From Glandiceps talaboti (Eukaryota > Hemichordata > Enteropneusta > Spengelidae), in the NCBI RefSeq assembly GCF_964340395.1, contig NC_135549.1, positions 1,522,501-1,586,500 of the forward strand: DNA of 64,000 nucleotides. The letters are read 5' to 3'. How positions within the stretch are numbered: position 1 is the stretch's first letter; each line of letters begins with the position of its first letter. The translations under genes and the position numbers were made by a program. The notes under the pieces are model-generated. The model saw nothing but the letters and a program-made list of their open reading frames with translations. It did no database searches and had not been told where the DNA came from. This document shows, one piece after another, positions 13,662 through 30,024 of this stretch.

Positions 13662-16600
13662 CACCATGACTATAGCACTACTGAACCTTATCAATATCAG
13701 CTCAGTTGTGCTAATAAAACTGACAATCAAGACACACCTGTAAGAAGATATGACCTTGTACAGCAATTTAATTAATGAATTTATGCAAGACTTCTGACAA
13801 AACAACATGCAAATGAATCTCTAACATTTGATCTTTGTAACATTGTTTGATGCTGAATACTATATACTGCAGACATGTATATGCAAGAAATGAAGAGTTT
13901 TAAAATGATGTTACTTGTTTTGGACTTGGTAGGTGTGTATGTAGATATCTATGTTGGTTGAATACAATTATAGCTGTTATGTACAGTGTGTGCTTTACTA
14001 TAGTGTAAATATGATGTCAGGAAATATGTGATTCAGCAGTTCTGTCCGCATGAGGAATATTGAATCAGTTTGAAATCAAACCCCATATGCACTAAAATTA
14101 GTTTTAAAACAATTTAGTTGAATCAGTTGAAAAAAATCAGGGAAGTGGTTTTGAAATTATTCAAAGCAAACTGGTTTGGAACCAACAAAAAAGCAAAACT
14201 GAATTGATTCAATCAGAGTTTTCCTAAGGGGACAAAAACCAGTTTTGAACAAATTTAATTGAATAGATTCAGTCTGAATCAGTTTCAAATTAATTCCAGT
14301 GGAACAGGGCTAATATCAGGCTAAGTATCCCTACTATCAGTTACTGCATCAACACCCACAGTCTCAATCAGTTCCCCACAGTTTTTAAAGTAGTCCCATC
14401 CATCTTCACTCCAATGGGGTTCATCAACTCTCCCATTACTATTACCCTATCCCCACTACTACACCCCTTAAGTAATATATGTACATTACAAAAGCAATTT
14501 AAAGTTTTGATGTGAGTATAAAACTAACCCATCAAAAGACCTAGACCTATGTAAAATTTGTTACCCATTGACATACAATTAGTATGATGTATGAGAACAC
14601 CCCCTACCACCTCCAGTCCTAGACACCCCCACTCCCCACCCCAACATTCACCAATGTCAGCTCTAAGCCCTGGTACTACCTGCATATCTGAAACACCCCC
14701 CCCCCCACCCCAACAATCACCAATGTCAGCTCTAGCCCTGGTACTACCTGCATATCTAAAACATAATACTCATAATGTTGGTGTTAAACATGCATTCATT
14801 GGACCAGTTACAAGTAAGATGTAAGAAACCACCCTCCTCTCCTTCCGTCATCAACTCCAGCCCTACACAACCCACAAACACCCTCTGCCCTTCCCTCCTT
14901 TCCTCACCAACAATAGCTCTAGCCCTACATACATACACATGTACAAAATCAGTTACCCATTATTTTGGTGTTTACATACAACTACATGTAAGTATGATGT
15001 AAGAGAACCCCTTCCCTCTCCCCTCAACAAAATCAAGCCCTAGCCCTCTTCTACAAAATCAGTTAACCATTGTTAGTCTGATGTAAGAGAAACCAAAATA
15101 GGTTGATTATAGCAAGGTCATATGATAAGACAGCTGAAGGGATTTTAATCATTATAGGTGAACTAGCAGGTCTACAATCTATACCAATGAATACCTTCTG
15201 AAGTCTTCAACATTGTATTACATATTAGTCAGCAATTCTGGAATCAATGACTTGGGAAGCACACAGTATCAAGAGTCTGCTATGTAAGTACATACATATA
15301 CATCCACACAACCTCTTTATTTCTCATGCCTCACTGCCAATCAAAAGAGTATTTATGGAGAATGCTCTCCAGAAATCTCTCAGCTATGATGGCTGAATGC
15401 ACACAAAAATCACCACATCAGCCATGACTGCAGAATTATAGACAAAAATCACTGCACTGTATGAGCAACAATATCTGCGAAAAATTTATGATCACATAAT
15501 ATAAGTTGGTTAGTTTTTATGGTTGCTTTTAATACACAACTCTATAGTACTAAATACTGTACATTCATAGGTTTGTTTGGTTGCTTTTAATACACAACTC
15601 TATAGTACTAAATACTGTACATTCATAGGTTTGTTTGGTTGCTTTTAATACACAACTCTATAGTACTAAATACTGTACATTCATAGGTTTGTTTGTTTGG
15701 TTGCTTTTAATACACAACTCTATAGTACTAAATACTGTACATTCATAGGTTTGTTTGGTTGCTTTTAAGTTTTAATACACAACTCTATATTGCTAAATAC
15801 TGTACATTCATACGTTTGTTTGGTTGCTTTTAAGTTTTAATACACAACTCTATATTGCTAAATACTGTACATTCATAGGTTTGTTTGTTTGGTTGCTTTT
15901 AAGTTTTAATACACAACTCTATATTGCTAAATACTGTACATTCATAGGTTTGTTTGGTTGCTTTTAAGTTTTAATACACAACTCTATATTGCTAAATACT
16001 GTACATTCATAGGTTTGTTTGTTTGGTTGCTTTTAATACACAACTCTATATTGCTAAATACTGTACATTCATATGTTTGTTTGGTTGCTTTTAAGTTTTA
16101 ATACACAACTCTATATTGCTAAATACTGTACATTCATAGGTTTGTTTGTTTGGTTGCTTTTAATACACAACTCTACAGTGCTAAATACTGTATATTCATA
16201 GGTTTGTTTGTTTGGTTGCTTTTAATACACAACTCTATATTGCTAAATACTGTATATTCATAGGTTTGTTCGGTTGCTTATAAGTTTTAATACACAACTC
16301 TATATTGCTAAATACTGTATATTCATAGGTTTGTTTGTTTGGTTGCTTTTAATACACAACTCTACAGTGCTAAATACTGTATATTCATAGGTTCATTTCT
16401 TCACAACTATTAAACTTGCATATTTAATACAGTGCCATAAAGTGGTCACTTCTTTCAGTTACATGCAGCTATTTTAGCTATTAGATATTTTTAAAGCATT
16501 TCCAAGACTTTTTGGCTTTGGAATTGAGGATGTGCAGAGAAGGCTGAGTAACAAAGATTACTATGTGAGACAAATTCACTACATTGAGTCTCCCAAACAT

Positions 16601-19600
16601 TATTGTGGTCTTGTGAAATGTAATCTGAGTAATCTTCTTGATGACTCATTGTAGTTAGATTACAAAACGGAAATATACAATTTACAATTTGAAACCAAGC
16701 TATGAAACTGATCAAAGTCGCTTTCATATTGCCACTTCACATAGTGAACACATGTAGTTTGTGAATTTAAAGGTCATATCCTTACAATAGTCAAGTATGT
16801 AATTTGATGCCAACCTTCTTCATCATAAAAGGGATGGTTCAAATTACAGCTATCAAAAGTTGGGTTACTAACCTTCCCACATTTTACTAGCTTTTTACTA
16901 GACTAATATTAATAAATCCTTGCAAAACTTCGGATGGATAGGAAGTATTTCATTTGATATCATTTTTTTCTCCATCTCCTCAGCTGTTCACAGGATTCAG
17001 GGAGTATGACACTACTATTAATTTAGTTTAGTGGTTTTAAGTGACACTCAGCCATGTCAAATTGTTACTCTTAAATTATTATACAGTAACCATCCTGACG
17101 TTACATTATTTCAAAATGATCATGGAAAAGTTTTCACTACAGCTGTATTTTATCTTGATATTTGATATTTGATATTCTTCCATCTGGGTGAAGAAACTGT
17201 TATGCTCCAAAGTTCGATACAGTAAGAGTTTTGTCCCGTCAGCCATCAGATTATTAAATTGATGCCAAGTTGTATTTGTGTATCTTGTCTTTGTTTTTAC
17301 TTACTCACTGTAAACTATCTTTTGAGGACTACTAAATGAATAATAATTTCAAAATCTACCTAACTACCACATTGGCAACTGATCATCATTACACTGTCCA
17401 TCTATTGTTTATTGTCTTTCTCTCCATTCATTTAATCTCCAAATACAAAGAGATAGAAATCTGAAGGTGACAAATTTGAGTCATCTATAATGGTTCAATT
17501 TAAAGTAAAATGAATACAACAATTTCTTCTGTTTGAAGGATTATATTCCACATTACTTATTGTACTAGATGAGATGCCGTTATCTATAGCCTGGAACATA
17601 ATTCTATTTCTACACAGTTCATGTTATACTATATTTATTGCACTGATGAGATGAGGTTATTTATAGCTTGGAACATAATTCTATTTCTACATAGTACATG
17701 TTATACTATATTTACTGTACTAGATGAGATGAGGTTATCTATAGCCTGGAACATAATTCTATTCCTACATAGTACATGTTATACTATATTTACTGTACTA
17801 GACAAGATGAGGTTATTTATAGCTTGGAATATAATTCTATTCCTACATAGTTCATGTTATACTATATTTACTGTACTAGATGAGATTCCGTTATCTATAG
17901 CTTGGAACATAATTCTATTTCTACATAGTTCATGTTATACTATATTTACTGTACTAGACGAGATGAGGTTATTTATAGCCTGGAATATAAGTCTAATTCC
18001 TGGACAGTTCATGTTATTCAATGGAATACCACAACACTATGGATTCCTGGTTAATTTGCACTGGGTCATTCCATTTACATTCCAGTGGAAAAGTTTAGAG
18101 AGAAAAGAAGGGAATTGGAAAACTCGGAAGATAGAGGGGCATAATTTGGTTTGTTTCACTTGACTATGTAGGGTTAAGGTCATCAAAAGTTCTTCATGAA
18201 ATCTAAACTTACCCATTAGCTTTGAGAAGGCATCCAATATGATCACATAAATACAATGATCTAAGGTTGGATAAAGAAATATCAGTGTGTTCCACAAGAT
18301 GTGTATCAAGTCCACAACTGTCATTATTGATGAACCAAACTCCTTTGGAAGAGTTAGACATTCCTGTATGCTTGTCCTCATACTGCATGACTTCACTTAG
18401 AACTCTGTGAAATGTACTTTTCCTATGAAGTTTGAGCAGCAAGGAGCTATCCACACTGGACACATTACATTCTTGTATCTCATAAATCCAACGTTTACTA
18501 GCTCTGATGACATCATCACAAAAATTTTGAAGTTTCTGTAAAGTAAATAAAACTTTGTTAATTAACAACAAAGGATGGTAAGTCTTGCAAAATGATGAAG
18601 TGTGACAACTTTCATTAACTGGTTTATATGAACGTATCACTACTTAAAATCTTACATGGAGATAATAGATCGTCATGTGGAAGAAGGTCATATCTACTAT
18701 ATAAATTGTATAGCACTGATGCCACAAGATATTGACTTTATTACTGAATAGTATTTGTTGCAACTTTCTGTCCATCATATTTTCATATTTCTGACAGCCT
18801 CATATGTGTGATATTACACCAGCATCAATCAAGCATGTAGTCCAGAAACTTGGCTATACGATAAAGTATATGTAATGGTGAACAACATTTTCAAAGCTGA
18901 ACAGCCAAGTCTCTGGGCTATCAAATATGAGGCCATGTTGAAAATATATTGAACATATTATCTCATGAAATCAGATGAAGTACTAGAGAACAACCACTGA
19001 ATTGGTATTAACCTTAGACTTGATTATCTGATCTGAAAATGTTTTCCGCCAGAGCTATTCTGTCAAGTCAGATAGCCAAGTCTCTGGACTAACAATCTGG
19101 GGACGTTGCTTGCAAACATGGACAGGGGTGTTTCCATCTTACTAATCTTAGGGGAAATCATTACTTCCTGTTTTTGAGTACACAAACTGTATGACAAATA
19201 TATAATAGTATATAAACATCACTGTATAAACCTAACGTGATAACGTTTTCTTTGGAAAAATCCCGAGCCTTCATAACAGTTGACACTATTTATTTCAAAT
19301 AAAGCTATATGAAATAACAATTGTCGATTATATACACCATATGTTTTCAATTTCGGTATGTACACACTATAACATTGCAAAAGACGATTGGGATTATTTT
19401 AAAATATTAATGTTTTTTCAACTAGGAAATTTCTTAAATTGCACCAGTGTAAAGTTCAAATTGCCACAAAATATCATGCTTAAGCATATACATAAATTTA
19501 TTTCCAAAATCGGAATATTCAAAGAACTTACCTCAGGAAAATTCGTACTAAACTCAGGGCCAGGAGGCGGGGTCGTCAACGCCTCCTTCAATAAAACTGG

Positions 19601-19777
19601 AGGTATCCGAAATTCTCCATCTTTTAGGCTTTTTGTCAACTTTGAAAGGAGAAATCCTCTTCTTGGTCCCTGTAGTTGTCTACAGATTTTCTTTTCGAGC
19701 AAAAATTCTTCAAATTCAGTCTGAAAACGTTCAAAACCATCCGTATTTACGTTTTGTCCCGTACAGTAGGCGGCCAT
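2247..19777 (-). CDS. DALRD3: DALRD3 orthologue (DALR anticodon-binding domain protein 3), six N-terminal coding exons, 3' end outside window
   Basis: Coding exons on the minus strand: 19532-19777, 18213-18535, 10066-10430, 7141-7238, 4186-4432 and 2247-2329. All have AG acceptors and GT donors, and phases join without a break (0,2,1,0,1,0), giving 454 residues. The first exon reads MAAYCTGQNV; this ATG has A at -3 and G at +4, so I prefer it to the ATG at 19798. Similarity to vertebrate DALRD3 is collinear: the SLSNLRSLYLCDHIGCLL stretch, then HVVNYEKGFTQQQVDIAWQ, a DFYQLRKSQMREA block, and TTAIIKFELLST in the last exon. Vertebrate DALRD3 is about 540 residues, so roughly 90-150 residues holding most of the C-terminal DALR anticodon-binding domain are missing beyond the left edge. 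I did not find them in 1-2246. In mammals the protein binds tRNA-Arg and recruits METTL2 for 3-methylcytidine at position 32. Function here is inferred from orthology. Confidence 0.9.
2510..2905. repeat. Degenerate GGGTCATA-type repeats with a 22-bp tandem core
   Basis: Variants of gggtcat(a/g)ctagg recur throughout. At about 2722-2812 a unit containing aatattaggatcattcttgg is repeated four times almost exactly. The block lies in the intron between DALRD3 exons 5 and 6. Confidence 0.8.
3760..4110. repeat. Degenerate repeat of the 'accccattttagacca' type
   Basis: The phrase accccattttagacc recurs with variation four times at about 3772-4035, followed by a homopolymer C run near 4100. This looks like a fragment of an interspersed element. 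It lies in the DALRD3 intron just downstream of exon 5. Confidence 0.6.
4186..4432 (-). CDS. DALRD3: DALRD3 exon 5, best conserved block
   Basis: This exon has a tttttttcag acceptor and a G|gtttgc donor. It encodes 82 residues, starting PLHILHVVNYEKGF and ending MKYGSAVEG across the junction. It corresponds to the vertebrate segment between the central region and the DALR domain (HVVSCEEEF... to the EYYEFRHTQV... region). It is the exon that identifies the gene. The 70-bp satellite starts about 50 bp upstream of its acceptor. Confidence 0.9.
4471..5652. repeat. 70-bp satellite, 17 copies, with higher-order structure
   Basis: The unit starts gagatatgaacagttgtttc, and copies begin at 4481 and every 70 bp to 5601. 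Copies 2-6 are identical or nearly so. Later copies alternate variants (ccatcc/ccatct, gatgacag/gatagcag, ggaatggg/gggatagg). Copies 9-11 repeat as copies 13-15, which points to a 280-bp four-unit higher-order repeat. The array is in the intron between DALRD3 exons 4 and 5. No ORF runs through it. Confidence 0.95.
6780..7080. repeat. GGT/GAT trinucleotide-rich block
   Basis: Imperfect GGT, GAT and AGT triplets fill about 300 bp. Two longer units share a 'tgatgatgagaaaggtgataccaata' type segment, near 6860 and 7030. The open frames across it (poly-Val or poly-Pro/Thr) are products of the triplet period. It is intronic, about 60 bp from DALRD3 exon 4. Confidence 0.9.
7310..8110. repeat. Interspersed repeat with two diverged internal units
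   Basis: Two units of about 300-350 bp share the order 'aaatatggctgccat..., ttggttacata/ttggaaacaaa, ctga..ttaaaggtcaa..., aaaggtcaatat'. The second unit contains a perfect DR1 half-site pair, gggtcaaaggtca, at 7820-7832. The end near 8050-8100 has the style of a dispersed element. I cannot name the family. Confidence 0.6.
9215..9560. repeat. Probable dispersed repeat ('aggtggggtaggta' to 'ggtggggtcagttaactgg')
   Basis: T-rich segment bounded by similar G-rich phrases, aggtggggt at about 9222 and 9508. The 67-residue ORF inside has no recognisable domain. It reads like a MITE or decayed element in DALRD3 intron 3. Family unknown. Confidence 0.4.
10021..10084 (-). repeat. 37-bp tandem duplication over the DALRD3 exon 3 splice donor
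   Basis: On the minus strand the segment ATATACACAGACTACAAG + gtaatatatgtcaaattca is followed directly by a near copy (one difference, GACTACAAG/GAATACAAG). The exon end and donor are therefore present twice, 37 bp apart. Confidence 0.9.
10066..10430 (-). CDS. DALRD3: DALRD3 exon 3
   Basis: This 365-nt exon runs from a tttttag acceptor to a CAAG|gtaata donor. It encodes FEIVRRVNTSTGNEK at its start and the polar central part of the protein. The last 18 nt and the donor are duplicated 37 bp further downstream, so a second possible splice donor exists at 10027-10028. The central region is poorly conserved in the family, so the call rests on phase continuity with exons 2 and 4. Confidence 0.82.
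10815..10925. repeat. (GAATA)n pentanucleotide microsatellite
   Basis: About 22 uninterrupted aatag/gaata units lie in the intron between DALRD3 exons 2 and 3. Confidence 0.97.
11768..11905 (+). mobile_element. (CA)n microsatellite plus hairpin tail, remnant of a HINE-like element
   Basis: About 75 bp of CA repeat (11768-11845) is followed by a tail matching that at 13660-13716. The tail contains a short stem-loop (cactactgaa / ttcagttgtg) and then CTAA. See the longer copy at 12480-13716. Confidence 0.6.
12480..13716 (+). mobile_element. Composite element resembling Helentron-derived HINE/pearl: core repeats, CA microsatellite, hairpin, CTAA
   Basis: Four to five diverged units of about 115-130 bp, each with a 'gttgctatgggc(g/a)tggtc' phrase, occupy 12480-12990. 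They are followed by about three units of roughly 160 bp at 13020-13510 with the 'gtagttttggaatt(a/t)aa' and 'ttttgacc/ttttgact' phrases. A CA/CG-rich microsatellite (13520-13660) comes next, then a tail with an imperfect 10-bp stem (gcactactga / tcagttgtgc) followed by CTAA. This order is known for pearl and DINE-1 type non-autonomous Helentrons. No coding capacity is seen. Confidence 0.55.
14590..15060. repeat. C-rich imperfect repeats
   Basis: Phrases such as caccaatgtcagctct...ctggtactacctgcatatct occur twice (about 14650-14695 and 14718-14760). Related aagatgtaagaaaccaccct-like and tagccctacata phrases extend to about 15060. The ORFs here are not credible genes. Confidence 0.7.
15515..16393. 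repeat. Minisatellite, 14 copies of a roughly 57-68-bp unit
   Basis: Each unit contains taatacacaactctata, a ctaaatactgta phrase and ttcataggtttgtttggttg. Length differs by optional aagtttt and tttg insertions. Variants (tagtac, ttgcta, cagtgc) are clustered along the array. It lies in the intron between DALRD3 exons 2 and 3. Confidence 0.95.
17555..18015. repeat. 78-bp tandem repeat, about six copies
   Basis: The unit includes gagatgaggttatctatagc and cataattctatttctaca. Because 78 is a multiple of three, one plus-strand frame stays open and reads a 26-residue repeat (for example DEMRLFIAWNIILFL). The block is inside DALRD3 intron 2, about 200 bp from exon 2, on the other strand. I regard the open frame as a by-product. 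Confidence 0.9.
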
Positions 19778-19822
19778 ATTGAACGTTGCATTGAGCATGC
19801 GTTGCACACCCTCTACCCACAA

Positions 19823-24526
<4,704 letters not shown>

Positions 24527-25300
24527 TTTATTGTTTTCAAGCAAGAAACTTCACATAACAGTAATCACAAAACTTACCTGTATAAATGTATATGTACATA
24601 GACTTTTGAGGTTAAACTTGATTTTGATACTGACATACAATATATAATTAATTGAGATATATTGTGTGGCCGGGGCGAAGGGCCAAAGTATTGACATGTG
24701 TACAGCGATTAATTTTAACTGCATATGTCTGTTATCGAAATGACTTTATATGTAAGTTAGTAGTAGTTTGTATACACGGGTCTCTGTGTACATTCGTATA
24801 TATTATGTCTTCATGTGCTCACAAACTTTATTGATTTTCCTTCCCAATTTGCATAATGATGGCTGTGGTCAAAGTTTGACCGATACAGAATGTGTACTGG
24901 GTTTAGCAACACCAAAAGGTGCTGTCATTGAGTGGGGCTGTGTATTTTGGACTCCAGTATATATGTAATGAAATGTGAAGCACTCGTTTTAATAGCAAGT
25001 TTAGTGGCGGCATGTTAGTACCAGTCTGTGTCTAGTATATCAAGGCTCCGTTACTCATGTAATTTTACTGAGCATTTAGCAATCACCGTAGGCAGTACAT
25101 ATTGTATTTCATTTCATTTTGTTTCAGCATGGTGCACTGGGAATCCATCCTAACTTGTATATATACGTGTAGCTGTAATCTTATGTTGGAATGTGGAAAG
25201 TTATCTGTTATGAATGAACTTAGTTTCTATCCATCCTGATTTGTCTACTTAAGATAGCAGATATTTCCCTATAATTGCATAATAAATGCCAAACTTTATG
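24527..25300 (+). other. Presumed KLF15 3' untranslated region with poly(A) signal
   Basis: AT-rich sequence after the stop with a canonical AATAAA at 25281-25286. A second AATAAA lies at 25361-25366. No other coding evidence was seen. The exact cleavage site cannot be read from sequence. Confidence 0.55.
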
Positions 25301-26077
25301 TATCTTGGATGAACTTTTACCATTCCACCAATGTATGTGTCTCGTATTCCTTCAGGTTTTAATAAAAACGTTATGTTGTTACGACCTTCATATTTTGAGT
25401 GGCGTCAATACATTAAGCGTGTGAAAGGGGCAAACGTTCACGCATCTACGGAGTATCGTAAACACAGTCCGGCTAATACCTTCAGGGTTCGTTTGTTTAT
25501 GCCACTTGATCCTGCGATTAGAGACCCAAGTTGAACAGATAGCATTGGCCCGATGGGGCTAACTAGGAGTGTCCCACTTAAAAACCATTTTCCATATGCC
25601 ACCATGTACCATCGTCCAGAAAGTCAACACTCTAATTGTCTACCGATAGCTAATTTTGTATGCTTCTTCCGTATATTTCCACTGTTGTCATAGTAACTGA
25701 AATGGTTCGTTTGTTTGGTTAGTATATCTAACAGTTTAACTATTGAGCTGGATTACAGGGGTCCACAAGTACAAAACGTTATCACAAACTGATAATCTAT
25801 ACATCGTACGTGTAGGACTGATAATCTATACATCGTACGTGTAGGACATCTCTGATTTGTACGGCTAACATCATGAACATTAGACAGTTCTCGTAGCTTG
25901 CGTCATTGCATACGTCATTGTTTAGTTCTACTACACATGTCGCCTATTATATCATGCATATTAAACATTTGATATAGCACGAAACTAATCAAAGTAATAT
26001 TTAAGGGAAAATAAGGGAACCCCAACCCCAACTCCCAACCCCCCCCCCAAAAAAACCCGCCAAAACAAACAAAAACA

Positions 26078-26110
<33 letters not shown>

Positions 26111-28460
26111 ACATGTGATTGTCGCAAATTAACAGCTCAACTGCAAAGGCGTATATAAAGATCTTGTTTTGTAAATATCATAAAGTTTCTGTCGAGTTTA
26201 GTAATCTTTGCCTAGCGTAGCCATATGTACACGCGTTTTAGTGTTCACTGATTTTACATTAATGGCCAATATGAGTTGTCATTTTTATACTCTGATATCA
26301 GATCAGAATTATAAGTATTATAACACTCATCTTACAATAAGAGATAATTGAGGGCTAAATTTGAAGGACTTTTATGAGATCGCACACTTGGATTCAATGG
26401 CGGCATGCATAAAACAAGGGTTATAAACCTGGTGACGCTGGATGCAAACTAACCGTGAGTAGGACCGAAACAAACACGCTCGTACTTCGTGTACGAAGTG
26501 TTTGATCATCGATATTATAATATTGACTTTATAAACAAAATCGAGGACATCCAGCCAGTGATTGTCACACCTTGGACTTTCTGGGACAATCTCAAGTCAC
26601 GTGTTCAGATTTTTCAGAGCAATAAATCCATAAAATCATGTTTTCACTACAGTTCCTGTGTTGACACCTTTTAGTAATTTAGATTAAAGACATACAACAG
26701 GCAACTGGAATCTTCCCAAATTGCTCGTTGTGTAGACCAGCCAGCTGTGGAAATCACATACATATTTCTGCATGTTATGGTGTGTTTGTTCGAATTCCTG
26801 GTATATATTTCTCTGGAAGGAAGTAATTGAACAAACTGACCATAAGAACATTTTTTGTAGGCTATTTCATCTAATTTGGATATATTTTTTTTCTTCAAAT
26901 GATAGCATTTGATAGGTGACACTCTGTGGTCAAATGCCCACTTTCATTCAGCTAGCAATGCGAACAATTCATTGATAAGCCCTGGTTCAGAATTTTATGA
27001 CATCTGCAGAAATAAAACTTGTGTACAAACATTCAACTTAAAAATGACATTCACCCAATTCCACACTAGTACTGTGGTACAATAAGAATCCCGACCGCCA
27101 CCCCACCTTTCTCTATTTAACGCTATGAGAGCCTTCAGTAATTCTAATCGCCTGGAAGGGCCGGTGGAATTAGGAGGACCGTTTTTTTTACAAATCGGTT
27201 CTCGGGGGAAGGCCATATTTTAGAAAGTGGGATAAGGGGAGGTTCACATTTTACTTTGACTCGTCACATTTTATGCAACATCCCGGGCCTGATTGCCCTA
27301 CCCCTTGTAATTACTTAGGGTTCCGTAACCTTAGACCAATCTCAGTGGTCTGAGAGCTAACGTACGCCAACCAACTCGCACAAAAACTTCATTAAAACGT
27401 ATAGTACTGTTAAACGTGTAAAACTCCAGTGTGTGTAGTTGGTTCCAGGGGTTGGTTCATCATGGAATCCCGGGAATTGGTGTGATGCGCCAATGTCTGC
27501 AGTAATGTTGCAAAACATTGCGATAACATGACCAATGTTTCCTTCTTCCTGAGAGTTGTTTTGGATTCGACGATGGCTCTGCTTGACACTGTGTATTATA
27601 CAGTAAATTAACACCGTGCCAAGTTGCGATGTGAACTGAAAACAATTGCAATTGAGAATGGGTATTTTTATACATGTTTCCTGTTTTCCCCTTAGTCGAC
27701 GACATTTGTTGTTAGTAAATACCAGTAGCCGACTGTCTCCCAAGACCCCGTGACGTCACTGTAAAATGTCACGGCCATATCTTGGGGAAAGTCCATGATT
27801 TATTCCATAATAAATACATTATGACAGTACTGTGTCGCCTTCTTTGGAAACAACGAATAACACTATGTGTGTACGCTACTGGTTTACAGCCAAATACAAT
27901 AATCTACATCAACTTGGAAATCTTCCAGACTTATACAATGTAAAAGAGATTTTACGATCACGGAAAATATTAATGTAAAGTATAAACAACTGAAAACTGA
28001 TTGTTTAAAGGGAACCATTAATAATCAATAACATGTGTTCTTAAATTATGTTCTAGTGATTACATAGAACTGAATACATAACTGTATTAACGTATTCAAA
28101 ATACATATTCCTATGCGTGAAGTCCGCCATACTTTTAATAAAAGGGACTATATATGTGTACATGCGAGTGTCGTTTTTTAAAGTATAAAGGTGCATATAT
28201 ATCCGTTCATAATCTTTTATGCAAGTTGTCGTTATTTCTCGATTGAAAAATATACACCATATATGTACCAATATTTGATGACGTAAAGCTCGGAAATCAT
28301 ATCCAAATGTGTTCAATTGCGGTTTAAGGATTATTATCTACACTTTAACTTATAAAGACATACTAGTATTTCGGCAAACACATACATCTCGCTAGGCTAT
28401 CAACTGTGTCATAATTAAATGTATTGTAGGTAAATGAAGTGAACAATTTTGTAAACATAC
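25301..28460. other. Intergenic, no gene recognised
   Basis: It contains a 30-bp exact tandem duplication (ctgataatctatacatcg... at about 25788-25847), an ACA trinucleotide run at 26082-26111, a C-rich run near 26040, and a short hairpin ccgtgac/gtcacgg with a CRE-like tgacgtca at about 27748-27774. The 128-residue minus-strand ORF at 27357-27743 shows no domain. Confidence 0.5.
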
Positions 28461-28505
28461 AATGACCGCTCCTATGTTTAATTTTGTTCAAAAAGTCAAT
28501 TGTAC

Positions 28506-28626
<121 letters not shown>

Positions 28627-29143
28627 ATAAAGGCATACACAAACACATTCGCATGGTATTCACCCACCTAATCGCTGAATATAGGCTTTCGAACGAAAGA
28701 AATTTATACATGTACTTGGTAAACGACAACTCATGAGGTTTAATTTGGATGAAATCATGAGTAAAATATTTCTTGCCCCCCTCCTTCAGACCATCGAAAT
28801 ATTCATGCCCGCTCTCTTCGCACCCTAATTTTTTACGTGCCCGCCAACCCCCCATTTTCGAATTCTCCCTAGGCCACGCACGTCTGCCATAAAGTCAGAC
28901 CGCAGCCGAACATCAACTTATACTTTTACCACCCACCATAATCATTACTAACAATCATTTAAAGGTACCATCACAGCCACGGTTACCATCGTTATCATCA
29001 ACGTCAGTACGACAACAACCCACCATCACCCCTAGCATAACACATCAAATATATGACTTTTACCACCACCATCATCAACACTATCACCACCATCGAGGGT
29101 GCCGTCAGAAAGACGAATCCCATCAGCATCAAAATCATAAGTA

Positions 29144-29215
29144 CAACAACACAACACAACACAACACAACACAACACAACACAACACAACACAACACAAC
29201 ACAACACAACACAAC
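29144..29215. repeat. (ACAAC)n pentanucleotide microsatellite
   Basis: About 14 acaac units. Confidence 0.97.
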
Positions 29216-29838
29216 ATCATTCTCGCTACCATCACCGACTTCGAAATTTCAAAGTAGCTATGACAACCAAAACACACCAATTTGTTCCAAATCAAAAGAA
29301 AATAAGATATATTACGTAGAAGGTCGTTCTCCGGAGGTCTGTGGTTTGAATTGTTCTCAAGAATGTAAACTAGGTTTACGAGGTATAGTGCAATACCTTC
29401 TTGTGGTTAACGGTTACAATGGAATGTGTTAGCCCCTGGTTAAATTATGCGAATGGCCAAACAAAAGTGGTATCGTTTTCCTCGGCTTGCTGAGGAGGTC
29501 GTAATAGTGATTTGTTGGTCGTCATTCGGTGTAATTCAACATATACAGTATAGAATGTCTGAGCGTCAAAACCACTTTCTGACCATGGTTATAAATTATG
29601 AGCTATGTGTATGCGGCATACCGTCGTTTGTACAATGTAGCATCAAGTGTTACATAGCCTTCAAACTAGCCTTCGAACTTGTATATAGTCACCACGTGAA
29701 TGACCCCCACCCCCCTCGAGTAGCCTGAAGTCATCTCCACGTATTCCTGCATGGGACACATTTACTTTTAGAATACCACTTATTCTTCGTCTATCTCCAT
29801 ATACTCGTTGGTCTCCTTAGTTGGATCAAAAACAAAAT

Positions 29839-29839
29839 A

Positions 29840-29910
<71 letters not shown>

Positions 29911-30024
29911 TGTGTGTGTCTGTGTGTGTGTGTGTGTCTGTGTGTGTGTGTGTCTGTGTCTGTGTCTGTCTGTCTCTGTGTGTGTGTGTGTGTCTGTGTA
30001 TGTGTGTGTGTGTGTGTGTGTGTC
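29839..30024. repeat. Compound (TA)n-(TG)n microsatellite
   Basis: TA repeat (29839-29860) runs into TG with interspersed TGTC units. Confidence 0.97.

Noticed and set aside
17621-18163. 180-residue plus-strand ORF as a gene
   Set aside because: It is the 78-bp tandem repeat read in its open frame plus flanking intron DNA of DALRD3. It has no domain, splice context or start context.
27357-27743. Minus-strand 128-residue ORF as a gene or exon
   Set aside because: No domain, no repeat of family motifs and no supporting splice context. The length is within chance for this much DNA.
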